A DNA stretch of 8,714 bases from Desulfobacca acetoxidans (GCA_022736495.1 DZCR01000136.1:1-8714), one strand, 5' to 3'. Positions 1 to 7,558 are shown, counted from the first letter of the stretch. Notes: generated by a model from the letters alone, not told the origin. Numbers and translations are program-made.

Positions 1-69
1 CGCCGAGGCCGGGACCACCCACAGGGCCAAGGTAAAAATTGTCAGCAACAGCAACAATTTTTTCTTCAT
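1..69 (-). CDS. Exported protein, N-terminal signal peptide only (cut by window edge)
   Basis: The minus strand opens with ATG at 69-67 and encodes 23 residues before the window ends: a basic start (MKKK), a hydrophobic core (LLLLLTIFTLALWVV) and an A-S-A ending typical of a signal peptidase I site. The start is supported by an AAGGAG ribosome site at 82-77, seven bases upstream. The product is therefore most likely exported through Sec to the periplasm or beyond. The mature protein lies outside the window, so its function cannot be named. It is transcribed away from the Nudix gene and preceded by a long, foldable leader, which suggests control at the RNA level (inference). Confidence 0.75.
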   Translation of the reverse strand, partial: MKKKLLLLLTIFTLALWVVPASA

Positions 70-414
70 CTTTGTTCTCCTTATCAAGGCCCCGGTTAGC
101 CGGGCTAGACCCACCTGCCTCCCGAGACCATACATAAAATTGTTTGGGACAGGGTTCCTAATAATGGAGTTCTCTCGGGTTAGCGTCACCACAGCCGCTG
201 GCCTCACCCCCTCTCTGATAATCGGCCAGTTCCCCCTTCCGGAGCAGCCCGGGTGTCGGCTCCTTGGGTTCCATAGCTGCTGCGCCGCCTCGTGGGGTTT
301 GACTTTTCGAGTTAAAATTAAGCAAGATATATGCCACAGTTGACGTCCCCTTGGCGGAACATCTAAGGTCACCCCGAGACGGCCTCTTTGAAGCCAACGC
401 TTATCTGCGCTAGC
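70..414 (-). promoter_or_regulatory. Long, foldable 5' leader of the exported-protein gene (candidate cis-regulatory RNA)
   Basis: Between an AT-rich block and the signal-peptide gene lie about 340 GC-richer bases with no convincing ORF. Several complementary pairs are visible: CCCGAGA (121-127) with TCTCGGG (173-179), continued by CCAT (128-131) with ATGG (164-167); CTGGCC (198-203) with GGCCAG (224-229); GGAGC (241-245) with GCTCC (259-263). A final hairpin, CCCGG (91-95)/CCGGG (100-104), sits just upstream of the ribosome site and could affect its access. I tried to match cobalamin, SAM, TPP, glycine, ZTP and cyclic-di-GMP aptamers and found no full consensus. One stretch (about 250-300, minus strand) carries AAACC and CGCA pieces that only faintly recall a c-di-GMP-I aptamer. 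The helices are seen; the regulatory role is inference. Confidence 0.4.
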
Positions 415-545
415 CTTGAGTTTTATGATTATTATTATATCTATTATTAATATTATAATAAATATTATTAATTTATATTTAACATAAAATATATATCTTT
501 ATGTTCATTTTTATAAACCTAATGATTTATAAATTAGACACCGAA
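415..545. other. Extremely AT-rich intergenic block, likely divergent promoter region
   Basis: By my count about 109 of the 120 bases at 421-540 are A or T, against neighbours of roughly 55-65% GC. It lies between the divergent exported-protein and Nudix genes. Several TATAAT-like hexamers occur on both strands, so individual promoter boxes cannot be chosen by eye. No ORF or clear repeat unit is seen. It probably carries the promoters of both flanking genes and is easily melted DNA. Confidence 0.5.
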
Positions 546-633
546 TTATTTAGGATCACCCAAAAATGACGGCGTTTAGCCAAATTAATCAGGAGGGGGC
601 CTCAGCAGCGAGGCAGGTAAGGGGGAGGGTTTG

Positions 634-1110
634 ATGTCCAAGCACAGCGCCGGCTTGCTGTTGTACCGCCGCCGTCCGGGAGGCCTGGAGGTTTTGTTGG
701 TGCATCCCGGCGGGCCATTTTGGGCGGGGAAGGACGCGGGCGCCTGGTCCATCCCCAAGGGGGAATACCCCCCGGACGAAGACCCTCTGGCCGCGGCCTA
801 TCGGGAGTTTAAGGAGGAGACGGGCTGTATTATTGCCGGGGAGGCCATCCCCCTCGGTTCCTTGCAGCAGCCCAGCGGTAAAGTTATTCAGGCCTGGGCC
901 CTGGAGGGGGACTGCGACGCCGGCGCCATCCGCAGCAATACTTTCAGCCTGGAATGGCCCCCCCGTTCGGGGGTCCGGCAGGAATTCCCGGAAGTGGACC
1001 GGGCCGCCTGGTTCCCCCTTAAAGATGCCCGGGAAAAGATCAGTAAGGGCCAGGTGGGGTTTCTGGAGGAGCTGGAACAGGCTTTTAAACGGTGGGATAG
1101 GAGGGATTGA
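634..1110 (+). CDS. Nudix hydrolase, COG4119-like predicted NTP pyrophosphohydrolase
   Basis: A 158-residue protein with a complete Nudix box at residues 43-65: G43, five residues, E49, seven residues, then REFKEETGC (R57, E58, E61, E62, G64). These are the Mg-binding and catalytic residues that hydrolyse nucleoside diphosphates linked to another group (family knowledge). The N-terminus (SAGLLLYR, a VHPGGPFW segment, AWSIPKGE) and the C-terminal EWPPRSG and EFPEVDRAAWF segments resemble the COG4119 subgroup, usually annotated only as a predicted pyrophosphohydrolase. The exact substrate is unknown. I chose ATG 634 because GGAGG at 624-628 is five bases upstream; the TTG at 631 would be only two bases away. 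It has no signal peptide and should be cytoplasmic. It converges on the kinase gene with only 35 bases between stops, and I see no clear terminator there. Confidence 0.92.
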   Translation: MSKHSAGLLLYRRRPGGLEVLLVHPGGPFWAGKDAGAWSIPKGEYPPDEDPLAAAYREFKEETGCIIAGEAIPLGSLQQPSGKVIQAWALEGDCDAGAIRSNTFSLEWPPRSGVRQEFPEVDRAAWFPLKDAREKISKGQVGFLEELEQAFKRWDRRD

Positions 1111-1145
1111 TAACTACCTAAAATCCCCCTGATACCAAACCGCGA

Positions 1146-4100
1146 TCATACAGATATTTTTTTGGGGATGGGCACTATAAATGACACTTCGGTGCCCTGG
1201 CGGGCTTGGGTCCGGATCGTCTGTGTGCCCCTCAACATGTGCACCCGCTCCTCCAAAGCGGCCAGGCCCAGGCCTTTCTTGTCGGGGGCCCGGGCCAGAG
1301 CCTGTTCCAGATCGAATCCCACCCCGTCATCCATTACCTTAAAAGTTACGCAGTCGGCCTGGCGCGTGATGACCAGATTGACCCGTGTGGCCTGGGCATG
1401 TTTGGCAATATTGGTGAGGGTTTCCTGGAAGATCCGGTAAATGTTGATCTCGTCGTCCTGGGAGAACAAGCCGTCGATGTCATCCGTCTCCAGGGAGATA
1501 TCTATCTCATGATAGGCGCGAAACTCCTCGGTCAGCACTCGCAGCCCGGCGGAAAGGCCCAGATCCTCCAGCACCGCCGGGCGCAGGTTCCGAGCCAGGC
1601 GACGGACGCTATTAATGACCTCGTTCAGATAGTCCAGGCTACGGGCGCAGGCCTCTCGAGTCTTCCACTGATCCGGCGGCACCGTCTTCTCGATGGCCCT
1701 GAGCTGCAGCTTCAAGACCATGAGGGACTGGCCCAGATCGTCATGCAGTTCCAGGGCCAGGCGCCGGCGCTCCTTCTCCTGGGCGTGCAAGAGCTGGGAC
1801 GATAGGTAGCGCAGCCGCTCTTCCGATGCCCGCAGGGCCGCTTCGGCCCGGCGGCGCTTGGCGTCGCGGACCTGGAATTCCAGGGCAAAGGAGAGGTTGT
1901 CGGCCAGCGACTCCAGCAGGCCGGTTTCGTCTGCGGTGAAGAACCCCGGCCGGTCGGCATAAACGGTCAGGGCCCCCACCACTTGTGAACCCTCCCGCAA
2001 CGGCAACGCCGCGGAGGACTGGAAACCGCGGGCCAAAGCCGGCTCCCGCCAGGGGGCCAACCGCGGGTCCGTCGCGATGTCATTGCACACGGAGTATCGG
2101 CCTTCCCGGACCGCAGTGCCGGTGGGGCCGCGGCCCTCGGGGACATCATCAAGAGGAATGGTGATATTTTGCAGATAGTCGTCGTTCAAATCATATTGGG
2201 CCGCGGCCTTGACCAACCGGGTTTCCCGGTCCACCAAGCCGATCCAGGCAAGCAAAAATTGCCCTTCCTCCATCATCAGGCGGCAAATCTGCCGGAACAG
2301 TTCTTCTTTATCGGTAACCCGCACGATGGCTTCGTTGACTTTGCTTAACATGCGGTACATGCGGCCGAGGCTGAGGGCCTGGTCTTCGGCCCGCTTGCGC
2401 GGCGTGATGTCCACGCCCATTTCCAGCACCAGGGGCGAGCCGTCCACATCGATAAAGGGATAGTCGTACATCTGGTAGATATCGCCGTTTGTTCCGGTCC
2501 ATTCCCAGACCACCGGCTTTCCGGTATGGAAGACCTCCATGGCCTGACATTCGGCGCAAGTACTTTGCCGGCCAGTAATCTCATAACACCGTCTGACCCC
2601 AGGTTCCCCGAAACGCCGGATAAATTCACCGTTGACATAAGCCAGGGTATGGTCCGGCCGGAGCAGGGCCACGTGGGCGGGGATGCGCTCCAGCACGGCC
2701 AGAACCCGCTGGCGTTCAATCTTCAGGGCTTCTTCGGCCTGGAGGCGGGCGGTGACATCCCGGTTGATCTCCAGAATGGCTACCGGCTTGCCCCGCTCGT
2801 TCCGCTGCAGGGCCATCCGGCTCGCAACCACGATTTCCTCGCCGTTAGCCCGGGTGTGGACCAACTTTCCTTGCCAGTGCCCGGTTTGCAATAATTCCTG
2901 GTCAACTTCTTCCCGTGTGGTGGGGAAGCGGGTCTGTAAGAGGGTGTGGGTTACCCGGCCCAGGGCCTGTTCCTTGGTCCAGCCGTAAGTCTCTGCCGCC
3001 CCGCGGCTCCAGAAGGTCATATGGGCATCCAGGTCTCTGACAATAATGGCTTCCTGGGCCAGTTCCAGGAGTTCGGCCTGCTTGCGCAGGGATTCCTGGG
3101 CCTGCTGACGGTCCTGAACTTCCTCAATCAGTTGGGCCACCATATCCCGCAGTTCGGCGGTGCGCTCCTGGACGCGCTGCTCCAACTCCTGGTGCGCCCG
3201 CTTCAGGGCCTCCTGGGCCTGCTTGCGGGCCGTATCATCGTGCACGATGGAATACAAGAGCTTCTGGCCCTTGATCCGGATGGGGCCGCTGAACACCTCC
3301 ACGTCCCGGATTTCGCCGGAGGCCAGGCGGTGCCGAAATTCAAAATGGTTGTGCTGCTCCGACTTGGCCCGCTGCATTTTCTGAAACACCTCTGCGGGGG
3401 TCAGAATATTGCGGTCAGTGATTTTTTGAGTCAGAAGTTCTTGCCGGGAGTAGCCGTAATACAAGCAGGCTGCGGGGTTAGCGTCCATGATGCGCGCGCT
3501 TTCGGGGTCAATGAGGAGCATGACCGTGTGGTTGTTTTCAAAAAGGCTGCGGTAGCGTTCTTCCGATTCCCGCAGGGCCGCTTCGGCTCGCTGGCGTTCG
3601 GTAATGTCGATTCCCGTGCCGATGACGTAGGTCACCCGGCCCTGCTCGTCCGTAAGGGCGCTGTTGGACCAGGAGATGAGGCGGCGGTTGCCGTCTTTGG
3701 TTACCCATTGGTTAACATGAGTATTGGGAAAGTGACCTGCCGAGAGTTCCTTATAGACCTCTTTTCCCCCCTGGATTTCCTCCGGCACCAGAAACAAATC
3801 GAATATGGGTTTGCCCTGCACCTCACGAGAGCTATAACCGGTGGTTTGTTCGCAGGCGTAATTGAAGCTGATTATTCTCCCTTCCCGGTCCACTACCACC
3901 ACCAGGGCTCCCACGGTCTCCAGGAGGAGGGTCACGAAATCCCGCTCCTGGCGCAGGGCCTGCTCGTTGGCCTTGCGCACCGTGATGTCCTGAACCGCAC
4001 CGAACCCGCCAAGTAACCGTCCCTGCGGGTCTAACTCCAATTCGGCCTTCTCCCGCACCCACTTCACGGTGTCATCCACGACGATGCGGTGCTCGATGTC

Positions 4101-5147
4101 GTAAGGCTCGCCCAACAGGGCCGCGGCCCAATTTTGGTCCACGTACGCCCTGTCCTCCGGGTGCACCACCGCCAGAAACGCCTCATAGGTCAGGAGCGTT
4201 CCCTGGGGAATCCCAAATATCCGGTAAGTTTCTTTGGACCACTGCAATTCGTTATGCTGCACATCTATCCGCCAGCTGCCGGTAAGAGCCACAGCCTGGG
4301 CCCGATTCAAATCTTCGCGGCTTTCCCGCAAGGCCGTCTCGGCCTGCTTGCGGGCGGTGATATCAAAATAGGTGATCACCCCGGCCACGATGCGGCCCTG
4401 GCTATCCCGAACCGGAGCCGAACTGACGCTGACATGGATGGGGGGGCCATTCTGGTGCCGGAGGCTGTATTCCTCATCCATCACCGCTTCCCCCAGGTGC
4501 AGGGAGCGCCACAGGGGCATCTCTTCTTTCCGGTAGGCCCGGCCGTCGGGAGCATAGCGTGGAATCCGCCAGAAGCTTTCCGCGTCGGCAAGAGAGCCCA
4601 GGGACTGGCGAAAGAGTTCCTCCGCCCGCTTATTGCTCAACAAAATGGGGCCTCCCGGAGCCGCGGCGATAACCACGCCGGCGGGCATCTGTTCCAGAAC
4701 GGATGTAAGGAGAGCCCGCTCGGTTTCAAACTCCTGGGATAGTTGCTCCAGCTCCTTATATTTTAGTTCCAGAATTTCGGCCTGGGCCGACAGTTCCTCA
4801 TTCGAAATACGCAGTTCTTCGGCCTGGATGGTTAGTTCTTCATTCGCGGCCTGCAACTCCTGGGCCTGGTTCTGGATCATTGCCAGCAAACGCGGCCGCT
4901 CACCGTCGCCCTCATCAACCCCGGTCTCAGCCTGGGAGGAGGAAAGTGATGGGAGCCTTCCGGAAGCATACCCGGCCAGTTGCGCCTCCAGGGTCTCCAC
5001 CCGCTGCCGCCATTGGGACTCGGCCATGCGGTGTTTTTCCCTGAGGCCGGCCACCACAATCTGATGGTCCCGCTCGGCTGCAGCCAACTGCCGCCGCAAT
5101 TCCTCCACTTCGCCCAGCAGTTCTTTTCCGCTCTTATTACCATCCAT
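1146..5147 (-). CDS. Soluble multi-PAS/GAF sensor histidine kinase, NarL/DegS (HisKA_3) type
   Basis: A 1333-residue kinase. Approximate order: coiled coils (8-60, 88-148), PAS1 (143-267), PAS2 of PAS_3 type (282-392), PAS3 (400-518), PAS4 (526-643), coiled coil (645-690), PAS5 (690-803), PAS6 (812-918), GAF (930-1092), HisKA_3 (1124-1192), HATPase_c (1230-1330). PAS ends are marked by repeated D-I/V-T-x-R-K/R motifs. Catalytic signs are intact: phospho-acceptor His1135 in ELHDDLGQ, N-box Asn1246, D-box DDGVGFD (1273-1279), and G-box GLGL (1292-1295). No membrane span or signal peptide is visible, so it should sense cytoplasmic cues. PAS6 carries Cys854, Cys864 and Cys867 (C-x9-C-x2-C), a possible metal or redox site. 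Such kinases normally phosphorylate LuxR-type response regulators; none is encoded nearby, so the partner is unlinked. Start ATG 5147 has AAGGA eight bases upstream. Confidence 0.95.
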   Translation of the reverse strand: MDGNKSGKELLGEVEELRRQLAAAERDHQIVVAGLREKHRMAESQWRQRVETLEAQLAGYASGRLPSLSSSQAETGVDEGDGERPRLLAMIQNQAQELQAANEELTIQAEELRISNEELSAQAEILELKYKELEQLSQEFETERALLTSVLEQMPAGVVIAAAPGGPILLSNKRAEELFRQSLGSLADAESFWRIPRYAPDGRAYRKEEMPLWRSLHLGEAVMDEEYSLRHQNGPPIHVSVSSAPVRDSQGRIVAGVITYFDITARKQAETALRESREDLNRAQAVALTGSWRIDVQHNELQWSKETYRIFGIPQGTLLTYEAFLAVVHPEDRAYVDQNWAAALLGEPYDIEHRIVVDDTVKWVREKAELELDPQGRLLGGFGAVQDITVRKANEQALRQERDFVTLLLETVGALVVVVDREGRIISFNYACEQTTGYSSREVQGKPIFDLFLVPEEIQGGKEVYKELSAGHFPNTHVNQWVTKDGNRRLISWSNSALTDEQGRVTYVIGTGIDITERQRAEAALRESEERYRSLFENNHTVMLLIDPESARIMDANPAACLYYGYSRQELLTQKITDRNILTPAEVFQKMQRAKSEQHNHFEFRHRLASGEIRDVEVFSGPIRIKGQKLLYSIVHDDTARKQAQEALKRAHQELEQRVQERTAELRDMVAQLIEEVQDRQQAQESLRKQAELLELAQEAIIVRDLDAHMTFWSRGAAETYGWTKEQALGRVTHTLLQTRFPTTREEVDQELLQTGHWQGKLVHTRANGEEIVVASRMALQRNERGKPVAILEINRDVTARLQAEEALKIERQRVLAVLERIPAHVALLRPDHTLAYVNGEFIRRFGEPGVRRCYEITGRQSTCAECQAMEVFHTGKPVVWEWTGTNGDIYQMYDYPFIDVDGSPLVLEMGVDITPRKRAEDQALSLGRMYRMLSKVNEAIVRVTDKEELFRQICRLMMEEGQFLLAWIGLVDRETRLVKAAAQYDLNDDYLQNITIPLDDVPEGRGPTGTAVREGRYSVCNDIATDPRLAPWREPALARGFQSSAALPLREGSQVVGALTVYADRPGFFTADETGLLESLADNLSFALEFQVRDAKRRRAEAALRASEERLRYLSSQLLHAQEKERRRLALELHDDLGQSLMVLKLQLRAIEKTVPPDQWKTREACARSLDYLNEVINSVRRLARNLRPAVLEDLGLSAGLRVLTEEFRAYHEIDISLETDDIDGLFSQDDEINIYRIFQETLTNIAKHAQATRVNLVITRQADCVTFKVMDDGVGFDLEQALARAPDKKGLGLAALEERVHMLRGTQTIRTQARQGTEVSFIVPIPKKISV

Positions 5148-5571
5148 AGGCGCTATCCTTGATTACGATACCCTGAGCCGTTAAGGAGTTCTCAATTATC
5201 ACCATAGCCAGTCCGTTTCGTCTGGGGTCTGGCGCGCCGGGAAAACGGCCTCCTTATATCCAAATCTTACTCCAATGGCATTGAAATTGCTAAAATAAAC
5301 GTTTCATGAAAATTAAGGCGGGTCAAAGGATGATAGCCGCGAACTCTATCATTCTGTTGCTTGAGGGCAAACTGGGGGATGATGCCTTCCTGGGGCCTCC
5401 GATGCCTGCCAGGGGGCGGCGCAGGCGTCTCGCCTGTGCAGGCGCAGGCTAAAGCCCGAGACTGCCCAAAATGGTATTACGCCAATCGCAAATCAAATAA
5501 GGTCTTGGGCCGCAGCAGATGAGGATTCCCCCTTGCCAAACGGCCGAGGGCAGACCGGGGCGGCTCCCTTC
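5148..5571. other. Intergenic region upstream of the kinase
   Basis: About 420 bases between the kinase start and the end of the small Cys-x2-Cys gene. It holds the kinase ribosome site (AAGGA, 5156-5160 on the minus strand) and a dispersed-type palindrome near 5404-5456. On the minus strand TTAGCA followed 18 bases later by TAAGAT (about 5258-5287) could be a weak kinase promoter, but I would not rely on it. Short ORFs at 5137-5205 (minus) and 5330-5452 (plus) have poor ribosome sites and I do not call them genes. Confidence 0.5.
5404..5456. repeat. Nested palindromic intergenic repeat
   Basis: GCGCAGGCG (5419-5427), loop TCT, CGCCTGTGC (5431-5439) forms a nine-pair hairpin with one G-T pair. 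It is enclosed by GCCTGC (5404-5409) and GCAGGC (5444-5449), and followed by GGCT-aa-AGCC (5447-5456). From memory, near-identical CAGGCG-TCT-CGCCTG and AGGCTAAAGCCT palindromes are scattered between genes in many Desulfobacterota and other genomes, so this is probably one copy of a dispersed element. Copy number cannot be judged from one window. No T-run follows, so it is not an obvious terminator. Confidence 0.6.
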
Positions 5572-5835
5572 TCAAGCCGTCTCGTGACCTTCCTGCTCAA
5601 TGGCCACACACGGACGCATTACGCCTTCTCCGCTGATCGGTTCTTCCCCCGCCACCGGAGCCGGATCCACCAGCACTACAGCCCCGCACACTTTGCAGGC
5701 CGCCAGCGCCGCGGGCCGCTGGCTGGAGGCCGGCGCCTCGGCGGTGATTACCGACGGCCGAAAGCGCTCCAGGCGGTGTCCCAACTGGGCGGCGATTTTT
5801 CGGGCTTCTCGCTTTAACCGTTCCATTTTGGTCAT
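5572..5835 (-). CDS. Small conserved-looking protein with a C-x2-C knuckle, function unknown
   Basis: An 87-residue minus-strand gene. ATG at 5835-5833 is preceded by GGAGG with a five-base spacer, a strong ribosome site. The basic N-terminus (ERLKREARKIAAQLGHRLERF, residues 5-25) contains an A-R-x3-A-x3-GH-x3-RF pattern. Next comes CKVCG (Cys47, Cys50) with VVLVDPAP, and a third cysteine, Cys76. From memory, a family of 60-90 residue bacterial proteins shares this plan: basic helix with GH, C-x2-CG, then V-x-P-x-P. It has no assigned function. Two or three cysteines plus His20 could bind zinc (inference). It has no membrane segment. It is alone, transcribed in the same direction as the kinase about 425 bases upstream of it, so joint transcription is possible but unproven. 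Confidence 0.7.
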   Translation of the reverse strand: MTKMERLKREARKIAAQLGHRLERFRPSVITAEAPASSQRPAALAACKVCGAVVLVDPAPVAGEEPISGEGVMRPCVAIEQEGHETA

Positions 5836-5924
5836 GATGGCCTCCAGGTTGATCTGTCCGTCGCGCCAAAATCTTCCTTGGGCCGACGAAGGTCTAATAT
5901 TAAAAATAAGGAGGGGCTGTGGAA

Positions 5925-6104
5925 ATGCAAATGGAATTTCAAATAAAAAAAACCGTGCGAAATGCCATCAAAAAAAAGTCTGCTATCTAGGCGCCAACCG
6001 TTACCGTTTTCAGGAGGGCCAACCAGTTTGTCACAAATACACTAATTGCACAAAAAAACGTGGAGTTGTTGCAAAACGCGACCATAGCCCTGAGGATTGT
6101 CTGA
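5925..6104 (+). pseudogene. Short reading frame with strong ribosome site, interrupted by one TAG
   Basis: AAGGAGGGG at 5908-5916 lies eight bases before ATG 5925. This is among the best ribosome sites in the window, but the frame ends after 21 codons at TAG 5988-5990. If the TAG is ignored, the same frame continues for 37 codons to TGA 6102-6104 and would encode a helix-friendly tail (for example VTNTLIAQKNVELLQ). It could be a 21-residue basic peptide, a gene broken by one point mutation, or chance. I do not recognise the sequence. Base composition is more AT-rich than the neighbouring genes. Confidence 0.25.
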
Positions 6105-6169
6105 TATATTACTGTATTTACAATATGTTAAGCAAATAATCATTGACATTAATATTTGCACACTTTTGT

Positions 6170-6198
6170 TTGACTTTGCGCGGACTCTTTGCCATAAT
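6170..6198 (+). promoter_or_regulatory. Sigma-70 promoter of the aminotransferase gene
   Basis: TTGACT at 6170-6175 and CATAAT at 6193-6198 are separated by exactly 17 bases. Transcription would begin near 6205, giving a leader of about 33 bases before the start codon. A second TTGACA sits at 6143-6148, without a good -10 at the proper distance. The region is AT-rich compared with the gene. Confidence 0.75.
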
Positions 6199-6237
6199 AT
6201 TGGAAATATCACCCCTATTAGCCTTAAGGAGAAAAGC

Positions 6238-7452
6238 ATGGCCATTGAAGAATTCCCCCGGATGAAACGTCTGCCTCCCTATGTCTTTGCCACCGTCAAC
6301 GCCCTGAAGATGATGGCCCGGCGCCGGGGGGAGGATATCATCGATTTGGGGATGGGTAATCCTGACCTGCCCACCCCGCAACACATTGTGGACAAGCTCG
6401 TCGAAGCCGCGGGCAAAGGGGCCAACCACCGCTACTCGGCCTCCAAAGGCATTACCCGGCTGCGGGTGGCCATTTCCGACTGGTATAAACGCCGCTATGA
6501 CGTGGACATTGACCCGGAAACCGAGGCCATTGCCACCATCGGCGCCAAGGAGGGCCTGTCCCATCTGATCCTGGCTACGGTGGAGCCCGGGGACGTGGTC
6601 TTGGTCCCCAATCCCACCTACCCGATTCACTCCGCCTCCGTGGTCATTTCCGGCGGGCAACTGGTGAGCATCCCCCTGTCTCCGGATCGGGATTTTTTCG
6701 AGGACCTGGCCAACATCACTGAACTCATCCGGCCCCGGCCCACGATGCTGATTATTTCGTTCCCCCACAACCCCACTACCCGGGTCGTGGACCTGGATTT
6801 TTTTAAGCGGATCGTGGAGTATGCCCAGAAGTACAAGGTGTATATTATCCATGATTTCGCTTACGCCGACCTGGTCTTTGACGATTATAAAGCCCCCAGC
6901 TTCCTCCAGGTGCCCGGCGCCAAAGAAGTGGGGGTGGAGCTGTTTTCGCTCTCCAAGAGCTACAACATGCCCGGCTGGCGCATGGGGTTCGTCTGCGGCA
7001 ACCAGCGCCTGGTCCACGCCCTGACCCGCATCAAGAGCTACCTGGACTACGGCGTCTTTCAGCCCATCCAGATCGCCTCCATCATCGCCTTAAACGGTCC
7101 CTACGACTGCGTGGAGCAGACCGTGGCGGTCTATAAGGAGCGCCGGGACGCCCTCTGCCGGGGCCTGCACAATATCGGCTGGCGGGTCGAGCCCCCCAAG
7201 GGCACCATGTTCGTCTGGGGCCGCATCCCCCGCAAATTCAGGCACCTGGGCTCAGTGGAGTTCTCCATGATGCTCATCCGGGAGGCCAAAGTGGCCGTGG
7301 CCCCGGGCCTGGGCTTCGGCGAATGGGGCGATGACTACGTGCGCTTCGCCCTGGTGGAAAACGTCCACCGCACCAACCAGGCCATCCGGGGCCTGCGCAA
7401 AGTCCTCCGCATGAGCCTGGACGAACTGGGCCTCCCCGCGCCGGGGAAATGA
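6238..7452 (+). CDS. alaC: PLP-dependent class I/II aminotransferase, AlaC-like (glutamate-pyruvate transaminase)
   Basis: A 404-residue fold-type I aminotransferase. It shows the PLP Schiff-base lysine Lys240 in [15 protein letters not shown], the cofactor-binding Asn178 (FPHNPT), Asp206 and Tyr209 (HDFAYAD), and the substrate-carboxylate Arg369 (YVRFAL). The N-terminal [24 protein letters not shown] and [12 protein letters not shown] segments match what I recall of E. coli AlaC along its whole length. AlaC makes alanine from pyruvate using glutamate. Related enzymes are also annotated as LL-diaminopimelate or generic aspartate-family aminotransferases, so the donor is not certain. ATG 6238 is supported by TAAGGAG six bases upstream. 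The frame stays open further upstream, but that part overlaps the promoter. The protein is cytoplasmic, and the gene looks monocistronic, with no homoserine dehydrogenase or other partner following it. Confidence 0.93.
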   Translation: MAIEEFPRMKRLPPYVFATVNALKMMARRRGEDIIDLGMGNPDLPTPQHIVDKLVEAAGKGANHRYSASKGITRLRVAISDWYKRRYDVDIDPETEAIATIGAKEGLSHLILATVEPGDVVLVPNPTYPIHSASVVISGGQLVSIPLSPDRDFFEDLANITELIRPRPTMLIISFPHNPTTRVVDLDFFKRIVEYAQKYKVYIIHDFAYADLVFDDYKAPSFLQVPGAKEVGVELFSLSKSYNMPGWRMGFVCGNQRLVHALTRIKSYLDYGVFQPIQIASIIALNGPYDCVEQTVAVYKERRDALCRGLHNIGWRVEPPKGTMFVWGRIPRKFRHLGSVEFSMMLIREAKVAVAPGLGFGEWGDDYVRFALVENVHRTNQAIRGLRKVLRMSLDELGLPAPGK

Positions 7453-7473
7453 GGGCAGAACGCCTGGCAATGA

Positions 7474-7505
7474 GCTTATAGCGTATGTCAAGCGGTTTCT
7501 TTTTT
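7474..7505 (+). terminator. Weak possible terminator after the aminotransferase
   Basis: GCTT (7474-7477) can pair with AAGC (7490-7493), and a T-run (7500-7505) follows shortly after. The stem is only four pairs with a long loop, so this is a weak candidate. The stronger hairpin just downstream (from 7510) has no following T-run. Confidence 0.22.
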
Positions 7506-7508
7506 AAT

Positions 7509-7558
7509 CCCCTCTCCCCCCGTGGGGGCCCGTGAGGGGAGAGGGTTAGGTGAGGGGG
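7509..7558. repeat. Dispersed-type intergenic inverted repeat (CCCTCTCCCC / GGGGAGAGGG class)
   Basis: CCCTCTCCCC (7510-7519) and GGGGAGAGGG (7536-7545) form a perfect ten-pair stem, with a small CCCCC-CGT-GGGGG alternative inside it. The right arm runs on as GTTAGGTGAGGGG. From memory this composition (CTCTCCCC, then GGGGAGAGGGTTAGG and GTGAGGGG) is a very common scattered intergenic repeat in many proteobacteria and relatives. Poly-T lies on the wrong side for a plus-strand terminator. Confidence 0.6.

Noticed and set aside
250..320. Cyclic-di-GMP-I (GEMM) riboswitch on the minus strand
   Set aside because: Only scattered pieces (AAACC, CGCA) agree; the conserved CGCAAAGCC core and the tetraloop/receptor pairing are not convincingly present.
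566..634. 22-codon frame whose TGA overlaps the Nudix ATG, suggesting a coupled leader peptide
   Set aside because: Its own ribosome site is poor and the residues look unremarkable; the overlap can arise by chance because the Nudix gene has its own good ribosome site.
2946..4016. Long plus-strand open frame of 356 codons opposite the kinase
   Set aside because: Shadow of the kinase on the opposite strand: the minus strand carries unbroken PAS domains with conserved motifs here, while the plus-strand product resembles nothing and lacks a ribosome site.
5137..5205. Minus-strand 22-codon frame overlapping the kinase start
   Set aside because: No ribosome site upstream and no sign of coding pattern; the kinase start has its own AAGGA.
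5330..5452. Plus-strand 40-codon frame running through the palindrome
   Set aside because: No properly spaced ribosome site and its second half is simply the translated repeat.
6118..7017. 299-codon minus-strand frame opposite the aminotransferase
   Set aside because: Antisense shadow of a clearly conserved PLP enzyme; high GC content creates such frames.
7510..7545. Strong hairpin after the aminotransferase as its terminator
   Set aside because: The T-run precedes the hairpin on the plus strand and becomes an A-run on the minus strand; it fits a dispersed repeat better.
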